Part shown: piece by piece, positions 36,309 to 45,191 of the stretch | Position numbering within the stretch: position 1 is the first letter of the stretch | Layout of the letters: each line of letters opens with the position of its first letter | Origin: Maridesulfovibrio bastinii DSM 16055 | GTDB lineage: Bacteria > Desulfobacterota > Desulfovibrionia > Desulfovibrionales > Desulfovibrionaceae | NCBI RefSeq assembly: GCF_000429985.1 | Contig: NZ_KE387015.1 | Coordinates: 111,664 to 175,663 of the forward strand | DNA length: 64,000 nucleotides | Reading direction: 5' to 3' | Notes under the pieces: generated by a model | Told to the model about the DNA's origin: nothing | The model's database searches: none | The model's input: the letters and a program-made list of their open reading frames with translations, nothing else | Program-made: the position numbers and the translations under genes

Positions 36309-36986
36309 CTATGCTTCACGACTGCGGGAGCATGCTCCGCAGGATGCGCAGTCATGTCCGGGACCTTCTATGGCCCGCAGACCTTTTCTGCGCCTTTGAA
36401 GATTGGTACCCCAGTTCATAGCCGCAAGCAGAACTCCGAGACAGACAAAAGCCCCCGGAGCCTCGATCATAAACGAAAAAGGTTCATAGGATGCCCCCAT
36501 AACCGCATGTCCGAAGACTTTCCCCGAGCCAAGCAGTTCCCTGAGAGACCCGAGGAAAGTCAGCGACATGGTGAAGCCAATGCCCATTCCAAGGCCGTCA
36601 GCAATGGAAAGGAGCGGGGCGTTTCTCGAAGCAAAGGCTTCAGCCCGTCCCAGAATGATGCAGTTGACCACGATGAGGGGAACGAAAATTCCTAACTGCT
36701 GATAAAGAGGATAAGCAAAAGCCTGCATCAGCAGCTCAACAGCAACAACCAGAGATGCTGCAATTACAATATAACAGGCGATACGGACCTTCGACGGGAT
36801 AATATTTCTGACCAGAGAAACAATAAAATTTGAAAGAGTCAGTACGAAAATAACCGCCAGCCCCATGCCGAGACCGTTATTTGCAGATTTGGTCACAGCC
36901 AGAGTAGGACATAATCCAAGCACAAGTTTAAAAGGCGGCAGATCAGTCCAGAGACCTTTTGAGAATTCCTTCCACAATCTGTTCAT
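36309..36986 (-). CDS. rnfE: Rnf complex subunit RnfE with Cys-rich tail
   Basis: Membrane partner of RnfA. The 225 residues show the family segments LVLGLCPTLAVTKSANNGLGMG and VVNCIILGRAEAFASRN, each with one cluster Cys, and six helices. After the last helix the protein continues with a basic stretch (QRRRKGLRAIEG) and the tail GHDCASCGACSRSREA. Three closely spaced Cys (C-x2-C-x2-C) in a cytoplasmic or exposed tail are not part of the RnfE I know, and could bind metal or a redox partner. Order in the operon is rnfC-D-G-E-A-B. Confidence 0.95.
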   Translation of the reverse strand: MNRLWKEFSKGLWTDLPPFKLVLGLCPTLAVTKSANNGLGMGLAVIFVLTLSNFIVSLVRNIIPSKVRIACYIVIAASLVVAVELLMQAFAYPLYQQLGIFVPLIVVNCIILGRAEAFASRNAPLLSIADGLGMGIGFTMSLTFLGSLRELLGSGKVFGHAVMGASYEPFSFMIEAPGAFVCLGVLLAAMNWGTNLQRRRKGLRAIEGPGHDCASCGACSRSREA

Positions 36987-37057
36987 ATACTTTCCTCCTT
37001 CCCTTTATGAGGGACGGTGTTCATTACTCGAACATACAGTGATCATTCTTCGAACGT

Positions 37058-37639
37058 TCAGGACCATTTTTTATTTATTTCAGATTTGATGGAATTAAAT
37101 ACATCCAGAGCTTTTCGGACAGCATTGACTGTTCCTGTAGAAGATATTGTCGCACCGGAAACTCCATCCACATCACCACCACGGGATTTCAGATCCACCT
37201 GTTTGAAAGAATGACCTCTGAACTGGGAAGTAAAGCCGTGATTAGCGACTCGTGTTCCCACTCCCGGAGTTTCCTTCATTGTAGTTATGCCGATTCCTGA
37301 AAAAGCCTCGCTATCGATTGAAAAACCGACCATAACCCCGATGTTGCCACCGAAACCTTTGGCTGAGGTTTCAAAAGCAATTCCTTTAAGCCGGCCGTCT
37401 TTCATTGCCGGGAAAACCATTACCTCTTCTCCGGTGGCAGCAACTTTAAAGCTGTGCCTATCTTTAACAGGATCGTTATCATGATCACCTATAACCTGAT
37501 TGATGGCCGGACTCTGAACGTAGGTTAGAACCTGCTCTTCAATACGCAAGTGGGTGACATCGCGCAGCGAAGCTAGAGTTACTCCTGAAATTCCACAGAT
37601 GAGTGATAAAACAACTACCATCTTGATCATTTCATTCAT
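37058..37639 (-). CDS. rnfG: Rnf complex subunit RnfG (FMN-binding)
   Basis: Subunit with covalently bound FMN on the outer face of the membrane. The 193 residues start with one membrane anchor (MVVVLSLICGISGVTLASL) and end in the FMN-binding domain. The flavinylation motif DGVSGATIS is intact, with Thr164 the likely FMN acceptor, the modification made by ApbE. The gene overlaps rnfD by 4 bp; 71 bp separate it from rnfE. No stand-alone apbE is in the window; the only ApbE here is the MFS fusion at 50020-52251. Confidence 0.94.
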   Translation of the reverse strand: MNEMIKMVVVLSLICGISGVTLASLRDVTHLRIEEQVLTYVQSPAINQVIGDHDNDPVKDRHSFKVAATGEEVMVFPAMKDGRLKGIAFETSAKGFGGNIGVMVGFSIDSEAFSGIGITTMKETPGVGTRVANHGFTSQFRGHSFKQVDLKSRGGDVDGVSGATISSTGTVNAVRKALDVFNSIKSEINKKWS

Positions 37640-38595
37640 TTTTTCACCTCACATCCAAAAGGCTTCGGACGAATGCGCTCAAAAAGCGGAGTGCAGAGAT
37701 TAGCCAGCAGGATGGCAAAAGGAACTCCGTCCGGATATATACCGTAGACTCTGATTATTATGGTCATCGTCCCGGCAAAAAGGCCGAACAAAAGAATCGG
37801 CAGCTTGCGGTTAGGGGAAGACGGCATATCAGGAGCCAGAAAGAAAGCCCCGAACATCGCCGATCCGGTCAGAAGATGAAAAACAGGAGAGGGTTGCGAC
37901 TCAACATAAAAAAGATGAAAGATAAAACCGGCGATGAGAACCCCTGAGATAAAACCGGCCGGGATTTCCCATTGAACAATCCTGCGGCTGACCAGCCACA
38001 AGCCCCCTATAAGAACGCCTAAAATCTGAACAGAGCCTAAACCTCCGAGCTGGCGTCCCATCAGCAGATCATAATATTTATATTGATCAGCAGCAGCGGC
38101 ACCGAACATTTTCAGCTGCAAAAGAGGATAGTTGAGTTCCACGGTCAGCATGCTGGCATTTACATCCATCTGATGCGGCCATGAAACCGTACAGACAGCC
38201 CAGCCTATCAGTGGTGCGCACAACGGACTGCCACCAAGTTCGCCAAAAACCATTTTCCCAAGAGCAATGCTGATAGCGCTGCCTGAGGCCACCAGCCACC
38301 AGGGAGCCGAGGCCGGCAGAAGAAAAGCAAAACAAAGCCCGACCACAAAAGCATTCAGGTCATCAACTTTCGGCCTGATTTCCATCATCAGGTTACAGAT
38401 ATATTCGGTTATAACTGCAACAGAAGCAGAAAGAGCCATAACCCTCAGAGCTTCCATTTTAAAAGCAGCCACAGCGAATAGTGCCGCCGGAATCATGGCA
38501 AGCAGAATTGACAACATTCTGCCACGCAGGGTTCTGCCGCAATGAATATGCGGAGGAGACGACACAGTCAGCATAAGAGGATTCAATGTTTTCAT
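37636..38595 (-). CDS. rnfD: Rnf complex subunit RnfD lacking the FMN-attachment Thr motif
   Basis: Membrane subunit that normally carries covalent FMN on a Thr in a GAT motif. The 319 residues hold about nine helices. SSPPHIHCGRTLRGRML at the start and YDLLMGRQLGGLGSVQILGVLIGGLWLV in the middle align with RnfD. Just before this last segment, where GAT is expected, the sequence reads MFGAAAADQY (residues 163-172), with no Thr, and no other GAT occurs in the protein. A single-residue loss of the FMN site is therefore likely. The gene overlaps both rnfC and rnfG by 4 bp. Confidence 0.93.
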   Translation of the reverse strand: MKTLNPLMLTVSSPPHIHCGRTLRGRMLSILLAMIPAALFAVAAFKMEALRVMALSASVAVITEYICNLMMEIRPKVDDLNAFVVGLCFAFLLPASAPWWLVASGSAISIALGKMVFGELGGSPLCAPLIGWAVCTVSWPHQMDVNASMLTVELNYPLLQLKMFGAAAADQYKYYDLLMGRQLGGLGSVQILGVLIGGLWLVSRRIVQWEIPAGFISGVLIAGFIFHLFYVESQPSPVFHLLTGSAMFGAFFLAPDMPSSPNRKLPILLFGLFAGTMTIIIRVYGIYPDGVPFAILLANLCTPLFERIRPKPFGCEVKK

Positions 38596-39755
38596 TCCTC
38601 TCCCTCCTTACGGAGCTGCTCGCAGGCCCCGTCAATCAGCTTCAGCTCACGCCGGGCAAGACGGATATATTGAAGAACAGGTCTGCGGGCTATGCAGACA
38701 TAACTACAGATGCCGCAGTCTATACATGATGCAATATGGTTATCCCGAGCTTTTTCATAAAATCCAAATTCAGCACAGCCGGAAAGATAGGACGGATCTA
38801 TTCCTGCCGGACAATTGCGCACACACTCCCCGCAACCGACACATGAAACATCCTCAGCAATCGGTTCCGGCGTTTCTTCAAGATAAAAGACTGCCTGAGT
38901 GTCTTTTTCAACTCCCTGCTGCAATGAATAGGCGGCCATTCCGCGCATTCTGCTTCCAAGTACGACTCTACCACGGTTTCCGGTTTTTATACCGGCAGCA
39001 GATAGAACCACTCCTACTGGTGTTCCGACCCGCACCCTGAAAAAATCATCCCCGGCCTGAACTATCGTATCGGTCTGTAGCAGTCCGCTTTGGACGACTC
39101 TGCCAAGCTCAAACAGGAGGGAAGCACTGAGAACAACCACATCATCCGGCATTTCCTTTCCGGTAACGGATTTCACAACCATAGGATCAAGGCCGCCGGG
39201 GTAAGCCATTGGGACCATTTTAACGGAGCACCAGTCTACAGATCCGTTAAACCCTTCAGTCACGGCAAGCCTTGTTTCAAGCGGCTTATAAATATACTCC
39301 GCCAGTTTCATTCCGGCTGAAAGCGTATTTTCATATTCTTTGAGCAGTTTCTCATTATAAAAAATCTCCGGCTCTTCGCGGGAGGCATTTATTATCAATG
39401 TTTTAATTTTTCCGGTCTCCGGCAGCGAAACTCCCATCCGGGAAAGTTTTCCCCGAACTTCTTCTCTTGAAAGACCTTCAAATTTTATAAACTTTTCCTG
39501 ATTATCATTTTCCGCAGCAGAATCCAGAACCCGCAGAACAATGTGCCAGCTGTCCAGTTCAGTAATTTCACAGGCTACAGGTGCAAGCAGATCACCCTGC
39601 TCAGGACAACCTGATTCAGCAATCAGATCACCCGGAGCCAACTTCTGCCCGCAGGAAACTCGGGTACATCTTCCGGAAATGAGCAGGCTCAACTCGGGAG
39701 CCGGATCAATTTCCACCAGATCTTTTTCAATGTTCATTTTCTTTTGCAAAATCAT
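38592..39755 (-). CDS. rnfC: Divergent RnfC subunit without the usual nucleotide-binding motif
   Basis: Peripheral Rnf subunit. The 387 residues (shorter than the ~440 usual) keep the N-terminal barrel (SCGQKLAPGDLIAES), an SLBB-like part (FFRVRVGTPVGVVLSAAG) and two C-terminal [4Fe-4S] sites (CVGCGECVRNCP and CIDCGICSYVC). In ordinary RnfC the middle carries the FMN/NADH motif GGAGFPT and, a little later, NGAECEPY. Here the corresponding stretch reads MGVSLPETGKIKTLIINASREEPE (split: MGVSLPETGK, then IKTLIINASREEPE), so the glycines, the Cys and the aromatic are gone. NADH oxidation at this subunit is therefore doubtful. Overlaps rnfD by 4 bp. Confidence 0.9.
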   Translation of the reverse strand: MILQKKMNIEKDLVEIDPAPELSLLISGRCTRVSCGQKLAPGDLIAESGCPEQGDLLAPVACEITELDSWHIVLRVLDSAAENDNQEKFIKFEGLSREEVRGKLSRMGVSLPETGKIKTLIINASREEPEIFYNEKLLKEYENTLSAGMKLAEYIYKPLETRLAVTEGFNGSVDWCSVKMVPMAYPGGLDPMVVKSVTGKEMPDDVVVLSASLLFELGRVVQSGLLQTDTIVQAGDDFFRVRVGTPVGVVLSAAGIKTGNRGRVVLGSRMRGMAAYSLQQGVEKDTQAVFYLEETPEPIAEDVSCVGCGECVRNCPAGIDPSYLSGCAEFGFYEKARDNHIASCIDCGICSYVCIARRPVLQYIRLARRELKLIDGACEQLRKEGEE

Positions 39756-39764
39756 ACTCCGCCT

Positions 39765-40571
39765 CTACTTGATATGACATTTTGAACAGTCATTTTCCTT
39801 GTAAGGACCTTTCTGAAGCCTGCGGTGACAGCTCATGCACTGCTCGTGAAAAGCATTCATACGGGGCACAACCAGATTACGGACATTTTTATCATGGCAG
39901 TTCCCGCAGGAAGAGAAATCACCGGACCATGATTTCATATCAACCGGAATATGACAGTCGTTGCAGCTTGAAAGCCCCTTATCAAACATATCATCATGGC
40001 AGTTTGCACAACTTTCATGAGCGGCCTCACGCATTCCGGGAATACCGTTCTCTTCTTTTTCTTTATGGCAGTTGGAACACTTCTGGGGTTCTGGCTCTAT
40101 GTCCCTGCCGTGATGACAGGACCAGCAATCGTCATCCGCATAGGACATATGCTCATCATGATCGAAATTGACTCTGTCAAATTCGGTATGATGGCAGCGG
40201 ACACAATATGATTCATCAGGAAATGAATCGATGTGGTTTTCTACAAAATCTTCATTAAACTCGACAGGATGACAGGTCCCGCAGGCAAGCTGTCCACTGT
40301 GCTGATCCTGTTCGTTTACCGCTTCTTTTTTTTCAGGGGCATTGATTTTAAATTTTTGTCCGGCTCTGTCGTGATGACAGTCGGCACAGGCAATCTGATA
40401 ATCCCGATGATGGACGAGGTGTGAAAACACAACCTTTCCACCATTGTTATTAAACAGGATGCGCACCGGCATTTCTTTTTTTTCATCACTGCCAGAGTAG
40501 CCTAAAACCGCTGTAATCAGGAGTACAGCAACTGCTGCAATGACCGGGAAATATCTGTTTTTTGAGCGCAT
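39765..40571 (-). CDS. dhcA: Decaheme c-type cytochrome of the Rnf operon
   Basis: First gene of the rnf operon, 9 bp upstream of rnfC. The 268 residues start with a signal or anchor helix (YFPVIAAVAVLLITAVLG) and hold ten CXXCH motifs (CADCH, CGTCH, CVRCH, CWSCH, CSNCH, CANCH, CNDCH, CGNCH, CMSCH, CSKCH). Several are followed by an extra His (CHH) and there are free His for axial ligation. It lies in the periplasm, probably membrane-tethered. It likely passes electrons between Rnf and the periplasmic cytochrome c3 pool. The symbol follows my memory of the Desulfovibrio rnf operon and is less certain than the heme count. Confidence 0.92.
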   Translation of the reverse strand: MRSKNRYFPVIAAVAVLLITAVLGYSGSDEKKEMPVRILFNNNGGKVVFSHLVHHRDYQIACADCHHDRAGQKFKINAPEKKEAVNEQDQHSGQLACGTCHPVEFNEDFVENHIDSFPDESYCVRCHHTEFDRVNFDHDEHMSYADDDCWSCHHGRDIEPEPQKCSNCHKEKEENGIPGMREAAHESCANCHDDMFDKGLSSCNDCHIPVDMKSWSGDFSSCGNCHDKNVRNLVVPRMNAFHEQCMSCHRRLQKGPYKENDCSKCHIK

Positions 40572-40686
40572 AAGACCTCCCTGCGGTTTTTCAACCTCAG
40601 GTTATCATGCATAGGTATCTAATTCCATGATCAGTTTTATTTTTGTCCCGGACGATTGAATAACCGTCCGGGAACCAGGAAGTGCT

Positions 40687-42225
40687 TTACTTAGGCATAA
40701 CAGCCCAGCTCGGCAGAACATTAAGATCTATCCCCCATACAAGCGGGAGGAAATAAACCACCGAAACTGTAATCAGAACAGCTCCGAAAATATTCAGCCA
40801 GAACCCGGCTGCCGCCATTTGCCTGATTGTTACACACCCGCTGCCGAAAACAACCGCATTCGGCGGCGTGGCAACAGGAAGCATGAAGGCAAATGAAGCG
40901 GCAACACATGCTCCCACAATGGTGGCGAAAGGATGAACTCCCATCGCGATAGCCGCGCTACCCATAATAGGAACAAGCAATGTCGCAGTTGCAGTGTTTG
41001 AGGTGATTTCAGTCAGGAAGATGGTAATGACGACTACTACGCCGACAAACATCAGAATAGTCATTCCGTTCAACAAAGACAGCTGTGAAGCAACATATGA
41101 AGCAAGGCCAGTCTTTGAGAAACCGTTTGCAATGGCGAGACCGCCACCGAAAAGCAGGATTACATCCCATGGAATTTTTACAGCCGTCTTCCAGTCAAGC
41201 AGGAACTTGCCTTTCTTGAAATCAATAGGAATGGCAAAAAGAACCAGTGAACCGAGAATACCGATAGTGGCATCAGCGATGTAACCAAAGTTGGGCCAGA
41301 TGGCATGGATAAAGTCAGCTTTTTTAAGGAAACCTCTGGAAAGCCAGAAAGCTGCGATAAAACAACCAACTATTACGATGTACTTTTCCTCTTTGCTCAT
41401 AGGTCCGAGCTTGGAAATTTCCTTGTTTATGATGGCTTCACCACCGGCAAGCTCAAGCCCTTTGGAAGGGAATAGAACTCTGGTTAAAATCCACCATGAA
41501 ACACCGATCATAATTACAGCAATGGGGACACCATAAATCATCCATTCGCCGAAACTGATCTGTACACCGTACATTTTGTCCACCATACCGACCATTACGG
41601 TATTCGGAGGAGTACCGATGATGGTACCTACACCACCCATAGAGGCAGCATAAGCAATACCAAGCATCAGACACTTGCCGAAGTTGGCTTCGGCACTTGA
41701 TCCGACATGTTCTCTGATATCATCAGAAGCAAATCCTGTGGCCTGATGAATAACAGCAAGACCGATTGGAACCATCATCATGGTTGTAGCGGTATTGGAT
41801 ACCCACATGGAAAGAAATCCCGTGGCTATCATAAATCCCAGAATCATACGTCCGGGGCTGGTTCCCACCGCTTTAATAGTGTGAAGCGCTATACGGCGGT
41901 GCAGGTTCCATCTCTCCATGGTTACGGCAAGAAAGAAGCCGCCCATGAACAGATAAATTAAATGGTTAGCATAAGGAGCACAGGCCGCGCTTGATTTCAT
42001 TACACCAAGAAGCGGAAACAGTGCGATAGGCATAAGTGATGTTGCCGGAATGGGGATCGCCTCGGTAATCCACCAGACCGCCATCAATGCCGTTACAGCT
42101 GCGACTTTCCATGCGGCCGGCTCCATCCCACTTGGAACCGGCATAAGGAGCATCAGCACGAAGACTGCGGGTCCTAAAAAAAAGCCGATTTTTCTACCAC
42201 TGCCAGAATCAGTTTGAGCGCTCAT
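40687..42225 (-). CDS. Sodium-coupled dicarboxylate transporter (DASS/SLC13)
   Basis: Inner-membrane Na+-coupled carrier for C4-dicarboxylates such as malate, fumarate or succinate. The 512 residues have about 11-12 helices and two SNT substrate- and sodium-binding motifs (MWVSNTATTMMMVPIG, about 148-163, and EITSNTATATLLVPIMG near 405), the hallmark of the DASS family. The N-terminal WWITEAIPIPATSLMP is also typical. It sits downstream of malic enzyme, fumarase and fumarate reductase genes, so fumarate/malate uptake is the likely task. A hairpin at 42397-42424 lies between it and malic enzyme, suggesting separate or attenuated transcription. Confidence 0.93.
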   Translation of the reverse strand: MSAQTDSGSGRKIGFFLGPAVFVLMLLMPVPSGMEPAAWKVAAVTALMAVWWITEAIPIPATSLMPIALFPLLGVMKSSAACAPYANHLIYLFMGGFFLAVTMERWNLHRRIALHTIKAVGTSPGRMILGFMIATGFLSMWVSNTATTMMMVPIGLAVIHQATGFASDDIREHVGSSAEANFGKCLMLGIAYAASMGGVGTIIGTPPNTVMVGMVDKMYGVQISFGEWMIYGVPIAVIMIGVSWWILTRVLFPSKGLELAGGEAIINKEISKLGPMSKEEKYIVIVGCFIAAFWLSRGFLKKADFIHAIWPNFGYIADATIGILGSLVLFAIPIDFKKGKFLLDWKTAVKIPWDVILLFGGGLAIANGFSKTGLASYVASQLSLLNGMTILMFVGVVVVITIFLTEITSNTATATLLVPIMGSAAIAMGVHPFATIVGACVAASFAFMLPVATPPNAVVFGSGCVTIRQMAAAGFWLNIFGAVLITVSVVYFLPLVWGIDLNVLPSWAVMPK

Positions 42226-42396
42226 AGTCCCTCACTTTTGCGCTTTGGCAGCCTGCACGGCAGGACTAATAAAATTTAATTTGCCCCGTTCTCCCTCACG
42301 AAACCGGGTTGTCAACGCAAATAATTTTTCGCCCCGTCCTGCTTGTTAAACTGCCGGTGTTCTCACACACAAAACCAGATCCAGTCATATGTAAAT

Positions 42397-42424
42397 CCGC
42401 TTCCGGGTTTCGAGCCGGAAGCGG
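42397..42424 (-). terminator. Hairpin after malic enzyme (weak terminator)
   Basis: Perfect 10-bp stem CCGCTTCCGG / CCGGAAGCGG with an 8-base loop, starting 10 bp after the malic enzyme stop. On minus it is followed by ATTTACAT, a poor T-run, so termination may be partial. Confidence 0.6.
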
Positions 42425-42434
42425 TGTTTACCGG

Positions 42435-43754
42435 CTAAAAATCAAGATGATAAGAATCGATAAAAGCGCCTACACGTTCTTTGGATTTTTCCAGACGAGC
42501 GCGCAGTTCTTTTGTGTATTCCTCAAGATCAATCTTTTTGCGGGCTACTCCGGTATCCATAGCGGCTTTGGCCACTGCGGCGGATTCGTACTCAATAAGA
42601 CGCAGATCAAGAGGTTTGGGAATAATGTAATCAATACCGAATTCAAGTTTATCAACACCGTAAGCCTTGCAGACATAATCCGGAGCCGGCTCTTTAGCCA
42701 GAGCTGCAAGAGCGTGTGCTGCGGCAATTTTCATTTCCTCATTGATAGCAGTAGCCTGAACATCCAGAGCTCCGCGGAAAATGAAAGGGAAACCGAGAAC
42801 ATTGTTCACCTGATTCGGGTAATCGGAACGGCCGGTTCCCATAATTGCATCAGGGCGGGCTTCCTTGGCTTCAGTATAAGTGATTTCAGGGTCGGGGTTT
42901 GCGCAGGCAAAAATGATAGGAGAATCAGCCATGGATTTAACCATTTCCTTGGTGACCATACCCTTTACGGACAGTCCGAGGAAAAGATCGGCACCCTTCA
43001 TTGCCTCGGCAAGGTCTTTATATTCCTTGTCAGTGGCAAACTGCTTCTTCATATCATTAAGATTGGTACGGCTGTTGTTGATATGTCCGCGTGAATCGAA
43101 CATAGCGATATTTTCAGCCTTTATTCCAAGAGATTTGTAGAAGTTTGTGCAGGAAATTGCCGCAGCTCCGGCACCGGAGACGACAAGACGCATATCTTCA
43201 ATTTTTTTGCCTGCAATTTCAGCGGCGTTGATAAGTCCGGCACCGGAAATGATAGCCGTTCCATGCTGGTCATCATGAAATACGGGAATATTCATTTCCT
43301 TTTTAAGCTTTTCTTCAATGTAAAAGCATTCAGGTGATTTGATATCTTCAAGGTTGATACCGCCGAAAGTCGGCTCAAGAGCTTTAACAACAGAGCACAG
43401 TTCATCAGGATCGGTGACATTCAGATTGATATCAAAAACATTAACATCAGCGAAAACTTTAAAAAGAACGCCTTTGCCTTCCATTACCGGTTTACCTGCT
43501 TCGGGACCGATATTGCCAAGACCGAGAACAGCAGTACCATTTGAAACAACGGCGACAAGGTTTCCACGGCCGGTATATTTGTAGGCAAGGTCCTTGTCCT
43601 CAGCAATTGCAAGACATGCTTCGGCTACGCCGGGACTGTAAGCCATGGAAAGATGTTTCTGAGTAGCACATGGTTTTACTGGAACAACTTCAATTTTACC
43701 CTTAACACCCTCGGAATGGTAATCAAGAGCTTCCTGTTTAGTAAAAAGAGCCAT
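42435..43754 (-). CDS. Malic enzyme (NAD(P)-dependent)
   Basis: Oxidatively decarboxylates malate to pyruvate. The 439 residues are the short bacterial form: an N-terminal malic domain ([47 protein letters not shown]), the metal and substrate segment [23 protein letters not shown], and an NAD-binding domain ([28 protein letters not shown]). Together with fumarase upstream it converts fumarate to pyruvate, which por and pta can use. It follows the fumarase beta gene by 41 bp and is probably co-transcribed. Cofactor choice is not clear. Confidence 0.93.
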   Translation of the reverse strand: MALFTKQEALDYHSEGVKGKIEVVPVKPCATQKHLSMAYSPGVAEACLAIAEDKDLAYKYTGRGNLVAVVSNGTAVLGLGNIGPEAGKPVMEGKGVLFKVFADVNVFDINLNVTDPDELCSVVKALEPTFGGINLEDIKSPECFYIEEKLKKEMNIPVFHDDQHGTAIISGAGLINAAEIAGKKIEDMRLVVSGAGAAAISCTNFYKSLGIKAENIAMFDSRGHINNSRTNLNDMKKQFATDKEYKDLAEAMKGADLFLGLSVKGMVTKEMVKSMADSPIIFACANPDPEITYTEAKEARPDAIMGTGRSDYPNQVNNVLGFPFIFRGALDVQATAINEEMKIAAAHALAALAKEPAPDYVCKAYGVDKLEFGIDYIIPKPLDLRLIEYESAAVAKAAMDTGVARKKIDLEEYTKELRARLEKSKERVGAFIDSYHLDF

Positions 43755-43795
43755 TCATAATCTCCTGCATTTAAAATGTTACCGTTAAAAATCCG

Positions 43796-44350
43796 CTATA
43801 GCCCGGCAGCTTTACGGTCAGGAACTGCATACAGTTCACCGCCATGCGAATCGTTTATGACAAGCAGAGGAAAATCCTCGACAGTCAGCTTGCGAACGGC
43901 CTCCGGACCGAGTTCATCAAAAGCTATAACCTCGGCTTCCTTGATACACATGGAAAGCAGAGCACCGGCCCCGCCGGTTGCACCGAAGTACACGGCTTTG
44001 TAATCCTTGAGAGCTTTTTTGACTTCATCGTTTCTCTTGCCTTTGCCTATACTGGCCTTGAGTCCAAGGCTGTGCAGGCGCGGAGCATAAGAATCCATGC
44101 GGTAGCTTGTTGTAGGTCCGGCTGCGCCGATCGGGCGTCCTTCCGGGGCGGGGCTCGGGCCTACATAATATATGGCTGCGCCTTTCAGATCGAACGGAAG
44201 CTCTTTTCCCTCATCAAGCAGATCACATAATTTTTTATGAGCGGCATCGCGTGCGGTGTAGATAGTTCCGGTAAGCTTGACCACGTCACCGGCCTTAAGC
44301 TTGACCATATCGTCATCAGTAAGCGGTGTCTCAATTTTGTATTCAGCCAT
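43796..44350 (-). CDS. Class I fumarase, beta (C-terminal) subunit
   Basis: Small subunit of a two-chain [4Fe-4S] hydro-lyase that interconverts fumarate and malate. The 184 residues have the family core GPTTSYRMDSYAPRLHSLGLKASIGKG and the acidic-Gly stretch YFGATGGAGALLSMCIKEAEV. Tartrate dehydratase (TtdB) has the same fold, so the substrate is decided by context: fumarate reductase, malic enzyme and a C4 transporter are neighbours. Its ATG overlaps the alpha subunit stop by one base. Confidence 0.9.
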   Translation of the reverse strand: MAEYKIETPLTDDDMVKLKAGDVVKLTGTIYTARDAAHKKLCDLLDEGKELPFDLKGAAIYYVGPSPAPEGRPIGAAGPTTSYRMDSYAPRLHSLGLKASIGKGKRNDEVKKALKDYKAVYFGATGGAGALLSMCIKEAEVIAFDELGPEAVRKLTVEDFPLLVINDSHGGELYAVPDRKAAGL

Positions 44351-45189
44351 TAGAGTTCCACCTCCTCATGCCTTGCACTATGACACTGGATATTCACTGC
44401 CAGAGGAAGGCTGGCAATATGACAGGGGCGCATTTCGATTTTGACATCGAAAACAGTGGTTTTTCCACCAAGACCCATAGGGCCTACACCGAGCTTATTG
44501 AGATCTTCCATGAGTTCGGCTTCAAGTTCAGCCAGTTTAGGATCGGGATTTTTATCTCCCACTTTGCGCATAAGCGACTTTTTGGCGAGTATAGCGGAAT
44601 ACTCAAAGGTTCCGCCGACACCGATACCAACCATGGTGGGGGGACACGGATTGGGTCCGGCTTCAGCTACACGTTCTATAACAAATTTTTTAATCCCTTC
44701 CCAGCCCTGAGCAGGTGCTAACATAGTGACTCGACTCATATTTTCAGAGCCTCCGCCCTTGGCCATGAACGTTATTTTGAGTTTATCACCGGGAACAACA
44801 TCCAGATGAATAACAGAAGGAGTATTGTCTCCTACGTTTTTTCGGGTCAAAGGGTCACAGGAAGACTTTCTGAGAAATCCTTCCTTATAGCCTTTGCGTG
44901 TTCCTTCATCGATGGCATCTTTAATATTCATGCCGTCAATTCTTAAATCTTCTCCCATTTCAACAAAATACACAGCCAATCCGGTATCCTGGCAAAGTGG
45001 AATCCCTGTTTTTTCTGCAAGTTCATAATTTTCCTTAATCTGGCGGAAAACTTCTTTTGCAGCCGGAGAGTCCTCCTGAGCTTCGCATTCGTCAAAACGC
45101 TTGCGGACATCAGCAGGCAGATAGCGATTGGCACTGATGCACATCTTTGCCACGGCATCGACAACATCTTGAGCTTTGATAGTACGCAT
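44350..45189 (-). CDS. Class I fumarase, alpha (N-terminal) subunit
   Basis: Large subunit holding the cluster of the two-chain fumarase/tartrate dehydratase. The 279 residues contain GIPLCQDTGLAVYFVEMG (one cluster Cys), RKSSCDPLTRKNVGDNTPSVIH (second Cys), and GPNPCPPTMVGIGVGGTFEY (third Cys). All expected ligands are present. It is preceded by frdB with only a few bases between and followed directly by the beta subunit. Oxygen-sensitive fumarase suits an anaerobe. Confidence 0.9.
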   Translation of the reverse strand: MRTIKAQDVVDAVAKMCISANRYLPADVRKRFDECEAQEDSPAAKEVFRQIKENYELAEKTGIPLCQDTGLAVYFVEMGEDLRIDGMNIKDAIDEGTRKGYKEGFLRKSSCDPLTRKNVGDNTPSVIHLDVVPGDKLKITFMAKGGGSENMSRVTMLAPAQGWEGIKKFVIERVAEAGPNPCPPTMVGIGVGGTFEYSAILAKKSLMRKVGDKNPDPKLAELEAELMEDLNKLGVGPMGLGGKTTVFDVKIEMRPCHIASLPLAVNIQCHSARHEEVEL

Positions 45190-45191
45190 GA

